A stretch of DNA of 28,392 nt. It comes from Catenibacterium sp. co_0103. Its GTDB lineage: Bacteria; Bacillota_I; Bacilli_A; Erysipelotrichales; Coprobacillaceae. Location of the stretch: contig NZ_RCYB01000028.1 in NCBI RefSeq assembly GCF_004168205.1, positions 1 through 28,392 of the forward strand. Direction: 5' to 3'. Under the pieces are notes generated by a model. That model did no database searches. It saw only the letters and a program-made list of their open reading frames with translations, and was not told the DNA's origin. Shown piece by piece: positions 6,052 to 14,831 of the stretch; position 1 is the first letter of the stretch; the number at the start of each line of letters is the position of its first letter. Both the position numbers and the translations under genes were made by a program.

Positions 6052-7335
6052 TTATAAGAACTTATCTAATTCAGTTTTTACCTGTTCATTGATTTTATTA
6101 GTAGGATGATCAATTCTATGACCTCTCATGATAACAGATTCAATATGTCTTAATGCCAGTAAATCATCTAATGGATTATCCTTTGTGGCAATCATATCAG
6201 CTGACTTACCTACTTCAATAGAACCTGTCTCATCATCAATATCAGCCATTCTAGCCGCCTGTAATGTCGCACAATAAATTGCATATGCATTACTTACACC
6301 AACATACTTATGGAAGTAATATAGTTCTCTCCAGAAGTCATATTGTGTAATCCAAGGACATCCTACATCATTCCCTAATACAATAGGAATATCATTTTCT
6401 AATGCCTGTTTCGCACATTCTATAATTCCATCAAATACGACTTTACCATTGAATTGTTCTACTTCTGATGCGTCAGTAATAGAACGATCAAATAAAGCAT
6501 ATGGTAAGGCTGGTGATAATGTAGTACATAGGAATGCATGATTTTCTTTAAATAACTTTATCATATGATCATCGAGTTTTGCCCCATGCTCAATCGAATC
6601 TACACCATTTTCTAAAGCCACTCTGACACCATCAGATGATTCTACATGAGCAGCAACTTTAAAGCCTAATTCATGTGCTTTATCACAAACCGCTTTAACC
6701 ATTTCAGGAGCCATCTTTAATTCTCCAGGAACACCCTTTTCCTTTGCATCTAGAACACCACCTGTAATCATTAATTTAATTAAATCGACATTTTGTTCCT
6801 TTGCTTTACTTACCTGTAAAAGTGCATCATCAATTGTTTCAGCTGCAATTGCTACACTCCCTGCCATATGACCATGAGGGACTGAAATGCCTTCATTACC
6901 TGCTAAAATACGTGGACCTCTCTTCTTCCCACAATTAATTTCATCACGTACACGTGTATCAAAATCTCTAATACCACCTACTGTTCTAATCGTAGTGACA
7001 CCACTGAGTAACTCCATTTCCGCAAACCCACTCACCATATTATGAGCAATAGCACGAGTAAGTGGATTACTCATTAAGAAGTTTACTAACTTTGCATTAT
7101 CTCTCTGTTTCTTTTGTGGTTTCCCATTACCAGCTAAGTGTACATGCATATTAATAAGACCTGGCATAATATAGTTCCCTTTTAAATTAACTACATTATA
7201 ACCTGTTAAACCAGCTTCTTCTTGTAAAACAATATTCTTAATTTTTCCCTGTTCTACAAGAATAGCGTAACCTTTCTTAACCTGCATCTCCTTGGTACCA
7301 TCTATTATTTTTCCATTAATATAAGCATCCTTCAT
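6052..7335 (-). CDS. amidohydrolase family metal-dependent hydrolase (imidazolonepropionase/prolidase-like)
   Basis: A cytoplasmic TIM-barrel metallohydrolase of the subtype-I amidohydrolase superfamily. The start is taken as ATG 7335 (MKDAYINGK), with GAGAGGG nine bases upstream; the ATG at 7344 lies directly against that site. The 427-residue protein has all expected metal ligands: HVH at 64-66 (NMHVHLAGNG), K187 (DLIKLMITGG, probably carbamylated), H230 (AAHVES), H250 (IEHGAKLDD) and D323 (LGNDVGCP). N- and C-terminal strands form the usual beta-sandwich, with GKSADMIATKDNPLDDL near the end. Related enzymes cleave Xaa-Pro dipeptides, cyclic imides or N-acyl amino acids; the substrate here cannot be named. 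The gene is alone, with a terminator on each side. Confidence 0.85.
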   Translation of the reverse strand: MKDAYINGKIIDGTKEMQVKKGYAILVEQGKIKNIVLQEEAGLTGYNVVNLKGNYIMPGLINMHVHLAGNGKPQKKQRDNAKLVNFLMSNPLTRAIAHNMVSGFAEMELLSGVTTIRTVGGIRDFDTRVRDEINCGKKRGPRILAGNEGISVPHGHMAGSVAIAAETIDDALLQVSKAKEQNVDLIKLMITGGVLDAKEKGVPGELKMAPEMVKAVCDKAHELGFKVAAHVESSDGVRVALENGVDSIEHGAKLDDHMIKLFKENHAFLCTTLSPALPYALFDRSITDASEVEQFNGKVVFDGIIECAKQALENDIPIVLGNDVGCPWITQYDFWRELYYFHKYVGVSNAYAIYCATLQAARMADIDDETGSIEVGKSADMIATKDNPLDDLLALRHIESVIMRGHRIDHPTNKINEQVKTELDKFL

Positions 7336-7410
7336 TATGCTCATCCCTCTCTTATATCTATGATATCATATTCACTTCACATTATAATTTGTACATCTCA
7401 CTTCTTTTGT

Positions 7411-7446
7411 AAGAAAAAAGAAGAGATAGCATTACACTATCCCTTC
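7411..7446 (-). terminator. terminator after the GH20 gene pair
   Basis: On the minus strand a 10-bp stem, GAAGGGATAG with CTATCTCTTC (7446-7437 and 7429-7420), with one G-U pair and a 7-nt loop, is followed by six T. This closes the two-gene hexosaminidase transcript. Confidence 0.9.
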
Positions 7447-7452
7447 AAAGAT

Positions 7453-7851
7453 TTAGTCTTTTTTCCTCTTCACAGATACAAAACCTGCTAGAGATAAAGC
7501 CATAGCAGATACTAATCCGAATAATGAAGTTGGATCACCTGTCTTAACAGTATCATCCTTCTTATCTTCTGGCTTAGTTTCAGGTTTCACTTCTGGTTTT
7601 GTTTCTGGCTTAATTTCAGGCTTTTCAGATGGTTTTTCTGGAACAGTTGGTTTTTCTGGTTCAATTACAACCTTTTCTTCTAAAGCATTTACTGCTTTAG
7701 TTAACTTAGCCACAACTTCATCCACTTCTACCTGAGTTGCATTTTCTTTGTCAAGACCCTTAGCTTCTGCAACAACATTCATTAATGCAGTCCAAGATTC
7801 TTCAGTATACTTAATTTCATCTAATTTTCTTAATTTCAGCAAGTTTTGCAT
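7453..7851 (-). pseudogene. detached C-terminal wall-anchor segment of the downstream GH20 protein
   Basis: This frame encodes the end of a surface protein, cut from its body by a frameshift. It contains the second half of a FIVAR-like helical repeat (KLDEIKYTEESWTALMNVV), an EKP/KPE proline-rich wall-spanning stretch, and the anchor: VKTGD, a hydrophobic helix (SLFGLVSAMALSLAGFVSV) and KRKKD. The upstream frame ends in IKKIR and stop at about 7817. Removing one A from the AAAA run (plus-strand TTTT at 7825-7828) would join AEIKK to LDEIKYTEE, exactly as in the intact paralogue (SKKDESKYTAESW). The ATG at 7851 has no ribosome binding site, so this part is probably not made alone. Indel mutation or sequencing error are both possible; a -1 programmed shift is ruled out because that frame meets TAG at once. 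Confidence 0.8.
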
Positions 7852-10800
7852 CTAAAGCAGTTGTATCACCCTTAAGAACATCTAAGCCCTTAATAGCGTC
7901 TTCTAGCTTATTAGTTGCTTCATTAACTTTTTCCTGAGAAGCATCTTTGTTTTCAAATACAGTTTTTGCATCATTTAATGCCTTAGTAAATGCATCACGT
8001 GCTTTCTTCACAGCCTTATTTAATATTTCTTCAGAGATAGCTTCAGCTTTAGTCACTGCTTTTTCAAGATCAGCCTTATTTACTTTAGAAACTACCTTTA
8101 AGTTCTTCATAGCTGTACGTAATGCATTGATTACTTCCTCATTATTTAAATCTTCTCTTGCATAAGCTTTCTGTGCTTCTACTAATGCGTCTAAGAATGT
8201 ATCAACAGAATCACTTGTCTTATCAGTTAAATCCTGATTATAAGCTTCTGTTAATAAATCTTTAAGTTCAGTTGTTTCTTCAACCTGATCATAAGTAAAC
8301 TGTACTTCTGCAATCTTATACCAGCTTTCACTTGCTTCTTTCATCACAAGTTTTACATACTTCACTGACTGTTTATCAAATGTAAATGACTGTTCAAGAG
8401 TATCTGCAGTCATTCTTAAATTACCTACAGTTGTCCAATTTTCTTTATCTGTAGAAACCATGATATCAGCATTCTTAATAATATCTGAGCCTGGTCTTTC
8501 AGGTGCAGAGATCTTAATACCACTCATATTTACTGTCTTAGGTAAAGTAAATGTAATATGTTTACCTACCTTCTGAGCATCATTGAACCAAGCGAATGTC
8601 TCTCTATTACCATCAAACATCTTTTCATAGCTATATTTATCACTTGGAGATACACCTAACTGCCAATATCCATCAGATGCTTCAATACTAGGAACAGTAC
8701 CATCACGTTTCATTAAACCATTTCTAGCAGCAACTAATGCATCATATGCAGTCTTTACTGCTTCATCAGTCACTTCTTCACCATAAAGAACCTTCTTGCC
8801 ATTCTTTACAGTTTCTAAATATTCAGGATATCCTGATGCATATCCGTTATCAGCCATTGGGTTTTCTACTTCTACCCATAATGCATAATAAACACGTTTA
8901 ACTGCTTTCTTCTTAGCGTTATTTAACGCAGTCAACATAGCATCTACATCCTGCTGTAATGCATCCTTATCATCATAAAGTTTCTGTGCTTCATCTAATG
9001 CAGTTTTATATTCACCTAGTGTTGCACCAATGTATACATTTTCATCTAAAGCATTATCTAAAGCAGCCTTTAAGTCAGTTTTATCTGTGTAGATTTCATA
9101 AGTAAAAGTGAAAGTATCACCCTTCTTACTATATGTACCAGTTGCACTATCTTTATCAGACACTAAACGATAACCATAAATCTTTTCAGCAGTGAAGTTA
9201 TATTCATCACCGATATTACCATAACGAGTTACAGGACTCTTTAATTCCTTACCATCTTTATCTACATATTTAATAGTCACTTTACCTAAAGAATCAGCTG
9301 GTAAGATTGATCCAGAATCTGGTAAAGTAGAACCCTTATCAAATGCTGCAACATGTCCAAGCTTTGCATAATTAGCCTTAAACTGGTTATGAGAAATAAT
9401 ACTATTAGACTTTGTATTCCATGCTTTAGTAGCAAGTGCACGCATTTCATTTGCGATATCTTCAGTAATAGTATCTTCATCACATACATCAGCCTTATCA
9501 CACCAGATTGCAAGTGATGCACCCTTAATAGCTGGGTTATCATCAGCAATAGTATTCGCCTGGAATTTACCTGGAGTCCATTCGTCAAAGATTAACTTAT
9601 CAGAATTCAAATTATCAAATGAATGCTGTTTACGTCCATCATTTGGCATTGATGGTCTTAATACATAATAGAAGAAACTAGCATTTACGTTATAAATAGT
9701 ATCATGACCCTTATCTAAGAATGTCTGAAGTTTTGCGATACTATAGTTCCAAGACATCTGACTCCAGAAATCAATACCAATATACTTATGCATTTTGATC
9801 ATCTGTTTATTCTGTCCCCAGGAATTTTCTCCATAGTAGATACCATCATTCCAAATACGTGGAGTAAATCCTTTTTCATGTACATGTTCTGCTAAGTCAT
9901 TGATATATTTCGCAATAACATCTTTCCAAGTTGCATTAGGATCAATGTTTTCTCTTGCATAGTTATCTAGTACTTCTTTGTACTGAGTAGTGAAAGGTGC
10001 ACGGTCAAATTCCATATATTCATCCCCACCGATGTGGAAATCTGTACATCCTTTAAATAATTCCATATATTCATCATATAAGCTATAAATATACTTAATC
10101 GCTTCAGGATTAGTAACATCTAAACCTGATTTATAATTATTACCATATTTATCTTTCTGTCCATATTCTGGATGTGCTCTTAAAATCTGGTCAACATGGC
10201 CTGGAGAGTCAAATGATGGAATAACTTTCACACCATATTTCTTTGCTTCAGCAAGAATTTCTCTTACATCAGCTTTAGTTAAATGCTGTTCAGATACGAT
10301 TGATGGATCTGTTTCACATTCAATACGGAAACCTAGGTTTTCTGAGAAATGCATCTGGATTGCATTCATCTTGAAGTAAGACATTTCTCTGATCTGTCTG
10401 ATGAACCATTCTTTAGAAATATACTTACGAGCCATATCTACATGAATACGACGTTCAGCAACATTAGGGTAGTCTACGATTTCACCATAAGCTAAAGTGT
10501 TATTATTCGCAATTGAAAGCTGTTCAAGAGTACGTAAACCATATAATACAGCTGTTTCACTTGCACCAGTTAAATGGATACCAGTGTCATCAATTGTAAT
10601 CTTATAAGCTTCTTTACTTGTAGTCTTATCAGTAATTTCTGATACAGGCTTAATATCAATAGTGATATCAGTTGGTGTTCCGTCCTGATTATAAAGCATA
10701 GCCTGAGCATCACTAGAAACAATCTGTTTTGCCATGAATTCAGAATTCACTAATTTAACAATTTCAGCAAGTCTTTCATTCTTTAAGTTAGCTTCATTAG

Positions 10801-11035
10801 CTACAATAACGAACTTTGAATCCTTAGTCATAACCCATGTCTTATCAGACGCATCTTTAGTATATGACTGTAGGATAGGTGTTGTTGCAGCAACGAGCTG
10901 TTCATTAGTCATTGTTCTTTCAATAATAGCTGATGTACCATTGTACGCTTGAGCCACAATAGCACCACTTGAAAGAGTCATAGAAGAAACGAGCATAACG
11001 CTCATTAACACACGTTTCATATTATTCTTGTTCAT
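7817..11035 (-). CDS. secreted beta-N-acetylhexosaminidase, GH20 multidomain (frameshifted, anchor lost)
   Basis: An extracellular enzyme that removes terminal N-acetylglucosamine or N-acetylgalactosamine, or a disaccharide, from glycans by substrate-assisted catalysis. The start is ATG 11035 (MNKNNMKRV), with AGGGA ten bases upstream. Layout over 1072 residues: signal peptide (1-30), GH20 N-terminal domain (about 60-175), GH20 barrel (about 180-525) with the catalytic D338-E339 pair in HIGGDEYM, a MucBP-like domain (about 575-640, TIKYVDKDGKEL), a FIVAR-type helical region (about 640-775), an F5/8 type C carbohydrate-binding domain (about 775-905) and more helical repeats. It stops at IKKIR, before the proline stalk and VKTGD anchor found in the next frame. 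As it stands the enzyme would be released, not wall-bound. It is cotranscribed with the paralogue upstream, from which it is 49 bp away. Confidence 0.88.
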   Translation of the reverse strand: MNKNNMKRVLMSVMLVSSMTLSSGAIVAQAYNGTSAIIERTMTNEQLVAATTPILQSYTKDASDKTWVMTKDSKFVIVANEANLKNERLAEIVKLVNSEFMAKQIVSSDAQAMLYNQDGTPTDITIDIKPVSEITDKTTSKEAYKITIDDTGIHLTGASETAVLYGLRTLEQLSIANNNTLAYGEIVDYPNVAERRIHVDMARKYISKEWFIRQIREMSYFKMNAIQMHFSENLGFRIECETDPSIVSEQHLTKADVREILAEAKKYGVKVIPSFDSPGHVDQILRAHPEYGQKDKYGNNYKSGLDVTNPEAIKYIYSLYDEYMELFKGCTDFHIGGDEYMEFDRAPFTTQYKEVLDNYARENIDPNATWKDVIAKYINDLAEHVHEKGFTPRIWNDGIYYGENSWGQNKQMIKMHKYIGIDFWSQMSWNYSIAKLQTFLDKGHDTIYNVNASFFYYVLRPSMPNDGRKQHSFDNLNSDKLIFDEWTPGKFQANTIADDNPAIKGASLAIWCDKADVCDEDTITEDIANEMRALATKAWNTKSNSIISHNQFKANYAKLGHVAAFDKGSTLPDSGSILPADSLGKVTIKYVDKDGKELKSPVTRYGNIGDEYNFTAEKIYGYRLVSDKDSATGTYSKKGDTFTFTYEIYTDKTDLKAALDNALDENVYIGATLGEYKTALDEAQKLYDDKDALQQDVDAMLTALNNAKKKAVKRVYYALWVEVENPMADNGYASGYPEYLETVKNGKKVLYGEEVTDEAVKTAYDALVAARNGLMKRDGTVPSIEASDGYWQLGVSPSDKYSYEKMFDGNRETFAWFNDAQKVGKHITFTLPKTVNMSGIKISAPERPGSDIIKNADIMVSTDKENWTTVGNLRMTADTLEQSFTFDKQSVKYVKLVMKEASESWYKIAEVQFTYDQVEETTELKDLLTEAYNQDLTDKTSDSVDTFLDALVEAQKAYAREDLNNEEVINALRTAMKNLKVVSKVNKADLEKAVTKAEAISEEILNKAVKKARDAFTKALNDAKTVFENKDASQEKVNEATNKLEDAIKGLDVLKGDTTALDAKLAEIKKIR

Positions 11036-11052
11036 TGTATTATTCCCTATCA

Positions 11053-11080
11053 AGTAAGAGGCAGGCAAACCTGCCTCTTA
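11053..11080 (-). promoter_or_regulatory. 12-bp perfect hairpin between the two GH20 genes
   Basis: GTAAGAGGCAGG (11053-11064) and CCTGCCTCTTAC (11069-11080) pair around a 4-nt loop. No T run follows on the minus strand (TTGATAGGG), so it is unlikely to be a full terminator. It begins five bases after the upstream gene's stop and ends just before the next ribosome binding site, fitting an RNA-stability or partial read-through element that sets different levels of the two proteins. Confidence 0.6.
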
Positions 11081-11084
11081 CGTA

Positions 11085-14000
11085 TTAATTAAATTTTTTT
11101 CTTTTTAAAGAGATATAAACGATAGCTGAAACAGCCATTAATGCAACCATACCTAAAATCATAGTAGAATCACCTGTCTTAACAGTGTCATCCTTCTTAT
11201 CTTCTGGTTTAGTTGCTGGCTTTTCAGTTGGTTTTTCTGGAACAGTTGGTTTTTCTGGTTCAATTACAACCTTTTCTTCTAATGCGTCTACTGCTTTATT
11301 TAACTTAGCTGCAGCTTCATCAATTTCTTTCTGAGTTGCATTTTCTAAGTCAATAGCCTTTACTTCTTCTACTACAGCCATTAATGATGCCCAAGATTCA
11401 GCAGTATATTTGCTTTCGTCTTTCTTACTAGCAGCTTCAAGAGCTGAATTAAAAGCTTCTGGATTACCTCTAATAACCTTTAATCCATCTAATGCTTCAT
11501 TTAATGTCTTAACTGCTGCATCGATTTCTTCCTGAGTAGGTTCATCCTTCGCAAGAACAGCCTTGGCATCAGCTAATGCTTTGTTGAATACTTCAACGTT
11601 CTTTTTAATTGCTTTATTTACTTCTTCTTCAGTTAAAGCATTAGCCTTAGCAATTGCTTCATCAAGAGCATCTGTATTCACAACAGGTGCATCAACTAAA
11701 CCTTCAATAGCCTTATTTAAGCGATTGATGACTTCTTCATTTTTGATATCTTCAGCCACTAATGCCTTCTGAGCTTCAATAAGAGCTTCTAAGAATTCAT
11801 CTCTAGATGCAACTGTCTTGCCTTCTAAATCTTCTTCCTTAGCTTTTTCAATCAAGTCTTTTAATGTAGTATCTTCACCAATGGATTCTAATACGAACTC
11901 AACTTCAGAAATCTGATACCAAGCACCATATCCTGAATTGATGTAGATTCTTACATACTTTATTTCCTGAGCATCAAAGTCAAATCTCTTTTCTAATGGA
12001 TCTGTACCCTTTAATGTACCTACTGTTGTCCAGTTTACCTTATCAGCAGAAATCTGAACTTCAGCATCACGTAAAATATCACCCTGGTCTGCCTGTACAA
12101 CATTCACACCTGATAATTTTACTTTACCTGGGAATGTGAATAACACTTCATCCCCAGCTGTCTGGTTAGCACCAAACCAACACTTAGAATTACGGTTACC
12201 ATCAATCATATTGTTGTATGAGTACCAGCCATAGTATCCCTTAGTTGCAGAAATAGTAGGCTTATCTGCAGCTTTTTTAATTAATGCTTTCTTCGCATTC
12301 ATGATGTTATTATAAGCAGCTTCAGCTGTTTCAACATCTAAGTTTTCATCTTTAAGAGTGTTTTTTCCGTTATTAACGGCATTCATATAAGCCTGATATC
12401 CAGATGCATAAGCAGCATCACTTACTGGATAATAAGCTTCTACGTATAACTTATAGAATTTAGCCTTTACAGCTTTTTCTTTTGCAGTACGAAGTGCAGC
12501 TAATGTTTCATCAACTTTCTTCTGTCCTGCTGTAGGATCTTCTTTAACGTCTTTCGAAGCGTCTAAAGCATCTTTATATTCCTTTACTGTTTCAGGAATA
12601 TAATCCTTAATCACTAATGCATTATTCACTTCTTTGATTAATGCTTCCTTGTCAGTAAATGTCTTATAAGTTAAAGTGATTGTTTTGTTTTCTTTATATG
12701 TACCAGTTAATGATTCACTTGCTTTTTCAAACTTATAACCATAAAGTTCCTTAGGTTCAATAGTGTATTCATTGTCCTTTAAGCCATATAAAGTTTCTGT
12801 AGGTTCAATTGTCTGTCCAAATTCATTCTTATATTCAATTGTAAGTGCAACAGACTGCCCTTCATAAAGAACCTGACCTGGTTCTGGTAGGACACTCTTA
12901 TAACCAGGAACGCGTCCAATCTTATCAAATGCCTTCTTTACATCAGCATATTCAGGCATTGAATCTGATGTGTTCCACATCTTATAAGCAGTTGCACGTG
13001 TTCTATAGAAGATGTTATTGGCCACTGAATCCTGTGTCATATAACCTGGAACATCACACCAAACTGCATAAGAACCACCTTTTACAAAGTTTGCGTAAGG
13101 TTTGTTATAAGTCTGTGGAATACCACCCTGTAACGTTGAGAACTTACCTGGATTCCATTCTCTATAAATTCTATCTCCTTCAGGACATGCATTCTGTAAC
13201 CACCAAGAAGATAATACATAATACATGTAAACATCAGAGAAGTTGATAACTTTGTTACCATTCTGTACAAACTTTTCGATACTTGCACAGTTCTGTGGAG
13301 CAGCCCAATAACAGATTTCGATATCTGGATCTAACTTATATCCAGTATAATTTCCATACATCACACCATCGTTCCAAGTTCTAGGAGTCATACCCTTTGA
13401 CTTAGCGATTGCAGATACTTCATTGAAGTATTCCATGATCTGTACATACTGTTCATTAGAGAAGTTAGAGAATTTTTCTAAGAATTCATCTCCACCAATG
13501 TTAAATCTCTTACATCCAGCTTCTGAGAAGAAATCAATAAATTCTGTCATTAAATCGATTAAGAAGCCGCGTGCTTCGTCATTTGTAAAGATATTAAAGC
13601 ACTGTGCTCTTCTACCATCAGATGGGAATAAGCTTGCACAGCTATAGTCAGATGGTAAATATCTTAGAACTGCACCAAGGTGACCTGGAGAGTCTAAAGA
13701 TGGGATAACTTCGATATGATATTCATTTGCAACCCGAATAATTTCTAACATATCCTGTTTAGTGAGATACTGGTCATTTACATACTGGAAGCCATCAATT
13801 GCTTCAAGAGTATCACTCTGTAATCTGAAACCTTCGTTTTCAGAGAAATGAAGCTGAATTGAATTGTATTTCTGCCAAGATAAATCCTTGATTAATGAAA
13901 TGATCCAATCCTTTGTGAAGAACTTTCTTGCACAGTCCAAATGGAATGAGCGGTCTTCAACATCAGAATAGTCAATAATATTTCCCTTAGTTAAAACATT

Positions 14001-14468
14001 GTCACCTTCAATTAACATCTGAATCACAGATGTTAAACCATAATAGATTCCTGTTTCATCTTCTGCAGAAATAGTAATATTATTCTTAATATCTACTGCA
14101 TAAGCATCATTTTTACCAGTTAAATCTGGATTAGTTCCCATTTTTACAATGATGTCATTATCTGCAGCATTTTCTAATGTACCAAAAACAATCTGTGGTG
14201 CTTCTGCTAAAACACCTCTGTCTGCTAACTGCGAACTTGCACGTTTCAAATCACGTAATAGCACTTCATTATTAAGTGTCTTTTCATTTGAAACCACAAG
14301 TAAACGGCTTTTCTTTGGCAATGTAAATGTGTCTGAATCCTTTGTGTAGCTCTGTACATTTGGATAAATCACATTAGGTGCCGCAAAAGCTGGTGCAGCT
14401 GCAGAAGCAACTCCCGATAGCGCAATAATTGCAGCTAAGCCTACTTCAACAATTTTTTTCCCTTTCAT
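11085..14468 (-). CDS. cell-wall-anchored beta-N-acetylhexosaminidase, GH20 multidomain
   Basis: A surface glycosidase predicted to trim N-acetylhexosamine from mucin-type or other complex glycans. ATG 14468 is chosen (MKGKKIVEVG) because AGAGGTG lies six bases upstream and a signal peptide (to about ASAAAPAFAA) follows at once; length 1127. Domains: GH20 N-terminal (about 40-160), GH20 barrel (about 165-510) with catalytic D327-E328 in NIGGDEFLE, MucBP-like (about 540-605), FIVAR-like helices (about 605-735), F5/8 type C (about 740-870), two more helical FIVAR-type repeats (about 870-1040), EKP-rich stalk, then VKTGD, a hydrophobic helix and KRKKFN. The last part is a sortase signal in a variant form lacking the LP of LPxTG. 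First gene of the operon, controlled by a RAT/terminator leader. No sortase or sugar uptake gene is in the window. Confidence 0.92.
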   Translation of the reverse strand: MKGKKIVEVGLAAIIALSGVASAAAPAFAAPNVIYPNVQSYTKDSDTFTLPKKSRLLVVSNEKTLNNEVLLRDLKRASSQLADRGVLAEAPQIVFGTLENAADNDIIVKMGTNPDLTGKNDAYAVDIKNNITISAEDETGIYYGLTSVIQMLIEGDNVLTKGNIIDYSDVEDRSFHLDCARKFFTKDWIISLIKDLSWQKYNSIQLHFSENEGFRLQSDTLEAIDGFQYVNDQYLTKQDMLEIIRVANEYHIEVIPSLDSPGHLGAVLRYLPSDYSCASLFPSDGRRAQCFNIFTNDEARGFLIDLMTEFIDFFSEAGCKRFNIGGDEFLEKFSNFSNEQYVQIMEYFNEVSAIAKSKGMTPRTWNDGVMYGNYTGYKLDPDIEICYWAAPQNCASIEKFVQNGNKVINFSDVYMYYVLSSWWLQNACPEGDRIYREWNPGKFSTLQGGIPQTYNKPYANFVKGGSYAVWCDVPGYMTQDSVANNIFYRTRATAYKMWNTSDSMPEYADVKKAFDKIGRVPGYKSVLPEPGQVLYEGQSVALTIEYKNEFGQTIEPTETLYGLKDNEYTIEPKELYGYKFEKASESLTGTYKENKTITLTYKTFTDKEALIKEVNNALVIKDYIPETVKEYKDALDASKDVKEDPTAGQKKVDETLAALRTAKEKAVKAKFYKLYVEAYYPVSDAAYASGYQAYMNAVNNGKNTLKDENLDVETAEAAYNNIMNAKKALIKKAADKPTISATKGYYGWYSYNNMIDGNRNSKCWFGANQTAGDEVLFTFPGKVKLSGVNVVQADQGDILRDAEVQISADKVNWTTVGTLKGTDPLEKRFDFDAQEIKYVRIYINSGYGAWYQISEVEFVLESIGEDTTLKDLIEKAKEEDLEGKTVASRDEFLEALIEAQKALVAEDIKNEEVINRLNKAIEGLVDAPVVNTDALDEAIAKANALTEEEVNKAIKKNVEVFNKALADAKAVLAKDEPTQEEIDAAVKTLNEALDGLKVIRGNPEAFNSALEAASKKDESKYTAESWASLMAVVEEVKAIDLENATQKEIDEAAAKLNKAVDALEEKVVIEPEKPTVPEKPTEKPATKPEDKKDDTVKTGDSTMILGMVALMAVSAIVYISLKRKKFN

Positions 14469-14538
14469 TATTTCACCTCTTTCTTTGTTGATAAGACTAA
14501 AGATTTCACCTCCACTCTTAAATTTGATAGATTGAAAC

Positions 14539-14591
14539 AAAAAAAGACCGCATTCACGATACCCTAAAAAGGGCGTGTGAATGACGGTCTT
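14539..14591 (-). terminator. leader terminator (attenuator) of the GH20 operon
   Basis: On the minus strand AAGACCG (14591-14585) pairs with CGGTCTT (14550-14544), and inside it CATTCAC pairs with GTGAATG, with a short upper stem GCCC/GGG; seven T follow (14545-14539). It lies in the untranslated leader, about 70 nt before the start codon, so it can stop transcription before the genes. Its 5' arm is shared with the RAT element. Confidence 0.88.
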
Positions 14592-14612
14592 GCCTACTTA
14601 AAGTAACAATCC
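14586..14612 (-). promoter_or_regulatory. RAT antiterminator (BglG/LicT/SacY-type target)
   Basis: The minus strand reads GGATTGTTACT, a short TTAAGTA hairpin tip, then GGCAAGACC. These are the two conserved blocks of ribonucleic antiterminator sequences, as in the Bacillus sac and E. coli bgl leaders. The last six bases are also the 5' arm of the terminator at 14591-14539, so forming RAT excludes the terminator. A PTS-regulated BglG-family protein is expected to bind here when its sugar is present. It begins within a few bases of the predicted transcription start. No BglG-family gene lies in this window. Confidence 0.85.
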
Positions 14613-14621
14613 TTCGACATC

Positions 14622-14651
14622 AGTATACATGAGTTTTAAATGATACGTCAA
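14622..14651 (-). promoter_or_regulatory. promoter of the GH20 operon
   Basis: On the minus strand TTGACG (14651-14646), 18-bp spacer, TATACT (14627-14622). The start point would be near 14615, directly before the RAT element, which is the usual arrangement for such leaders. Confidence 0.75.
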
Positions 14652-14652
14652 C

Positions 14653-14667
14653 AATATACGCTTACAA
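14653..14667 (-). promoter_or_regulatory. possible weak cre site upstream of the GH20 promoter
   Basis: The minus strand reads TTGTAAGCGTATATT. It fits the loose CcpA consensus WTGNAANCGNWNNCW with one mismatch, but differs from the stricter TGWAANCGNTNWCA at three positions. Its position directly upstream of the -35 box would suit catabolite control. Confidence 0.3.
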
Positions 14668-14831
14668 ATTGTAATAAAATTACATTCGTATTTTTTTCAT
14701 TATATAATTTATGTAAAGTGAATTTATATTGATATATAGTGGATTTTTTGAATGTCTATTATTTAAACACATCACTTAATATTTCTATACATTATTATTA
14801 TATGCGTCTATTATAAGCCTAAATACGTTAT
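14668..14831. other. AT-rich spacer without a visible gene
   Basis: No ORF with a ribosome binding site, no clear hairpin terminator for the PHP gene that ends at 14832 and no repeat seen. Several TATAAT-like hexamers occur, as expected by chance at this base composition. Confidence 0.5.

Noticed and set aside
7540..7680. A tandem repeat array or CRISPR in the KPE/EKP region
   Set aside because: It is the proline-rich wall-spanning segment of a surface protein; the periodicity is at the codon level and there are no spacers.
7817..7851. Programmed ribosomal frameshifting to add the wall anchor
   Set aside because: A -1 shift at AAGAAAATTAG meets TAG at once, and there is no stimulatory hairpin or pause; a +1 shift lacks a typical site. 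An indel explains it better.
12845..13246. A 133-codon plus-strand frame inside the anchored GH20 gene
   Set aside because: It is antisense to the GH20 barrel, without ribosome binding site or recognisable domain; a shadow of the real gene.
14469..14520. A regulatory upstream peptide between the attenuator and the first GH20 gene
   Set aside because: A GTG-started frame of about 15 codons overlaps the ATG, but it lacks a proper ribosome binding site and its codons show no regulatory pattern.
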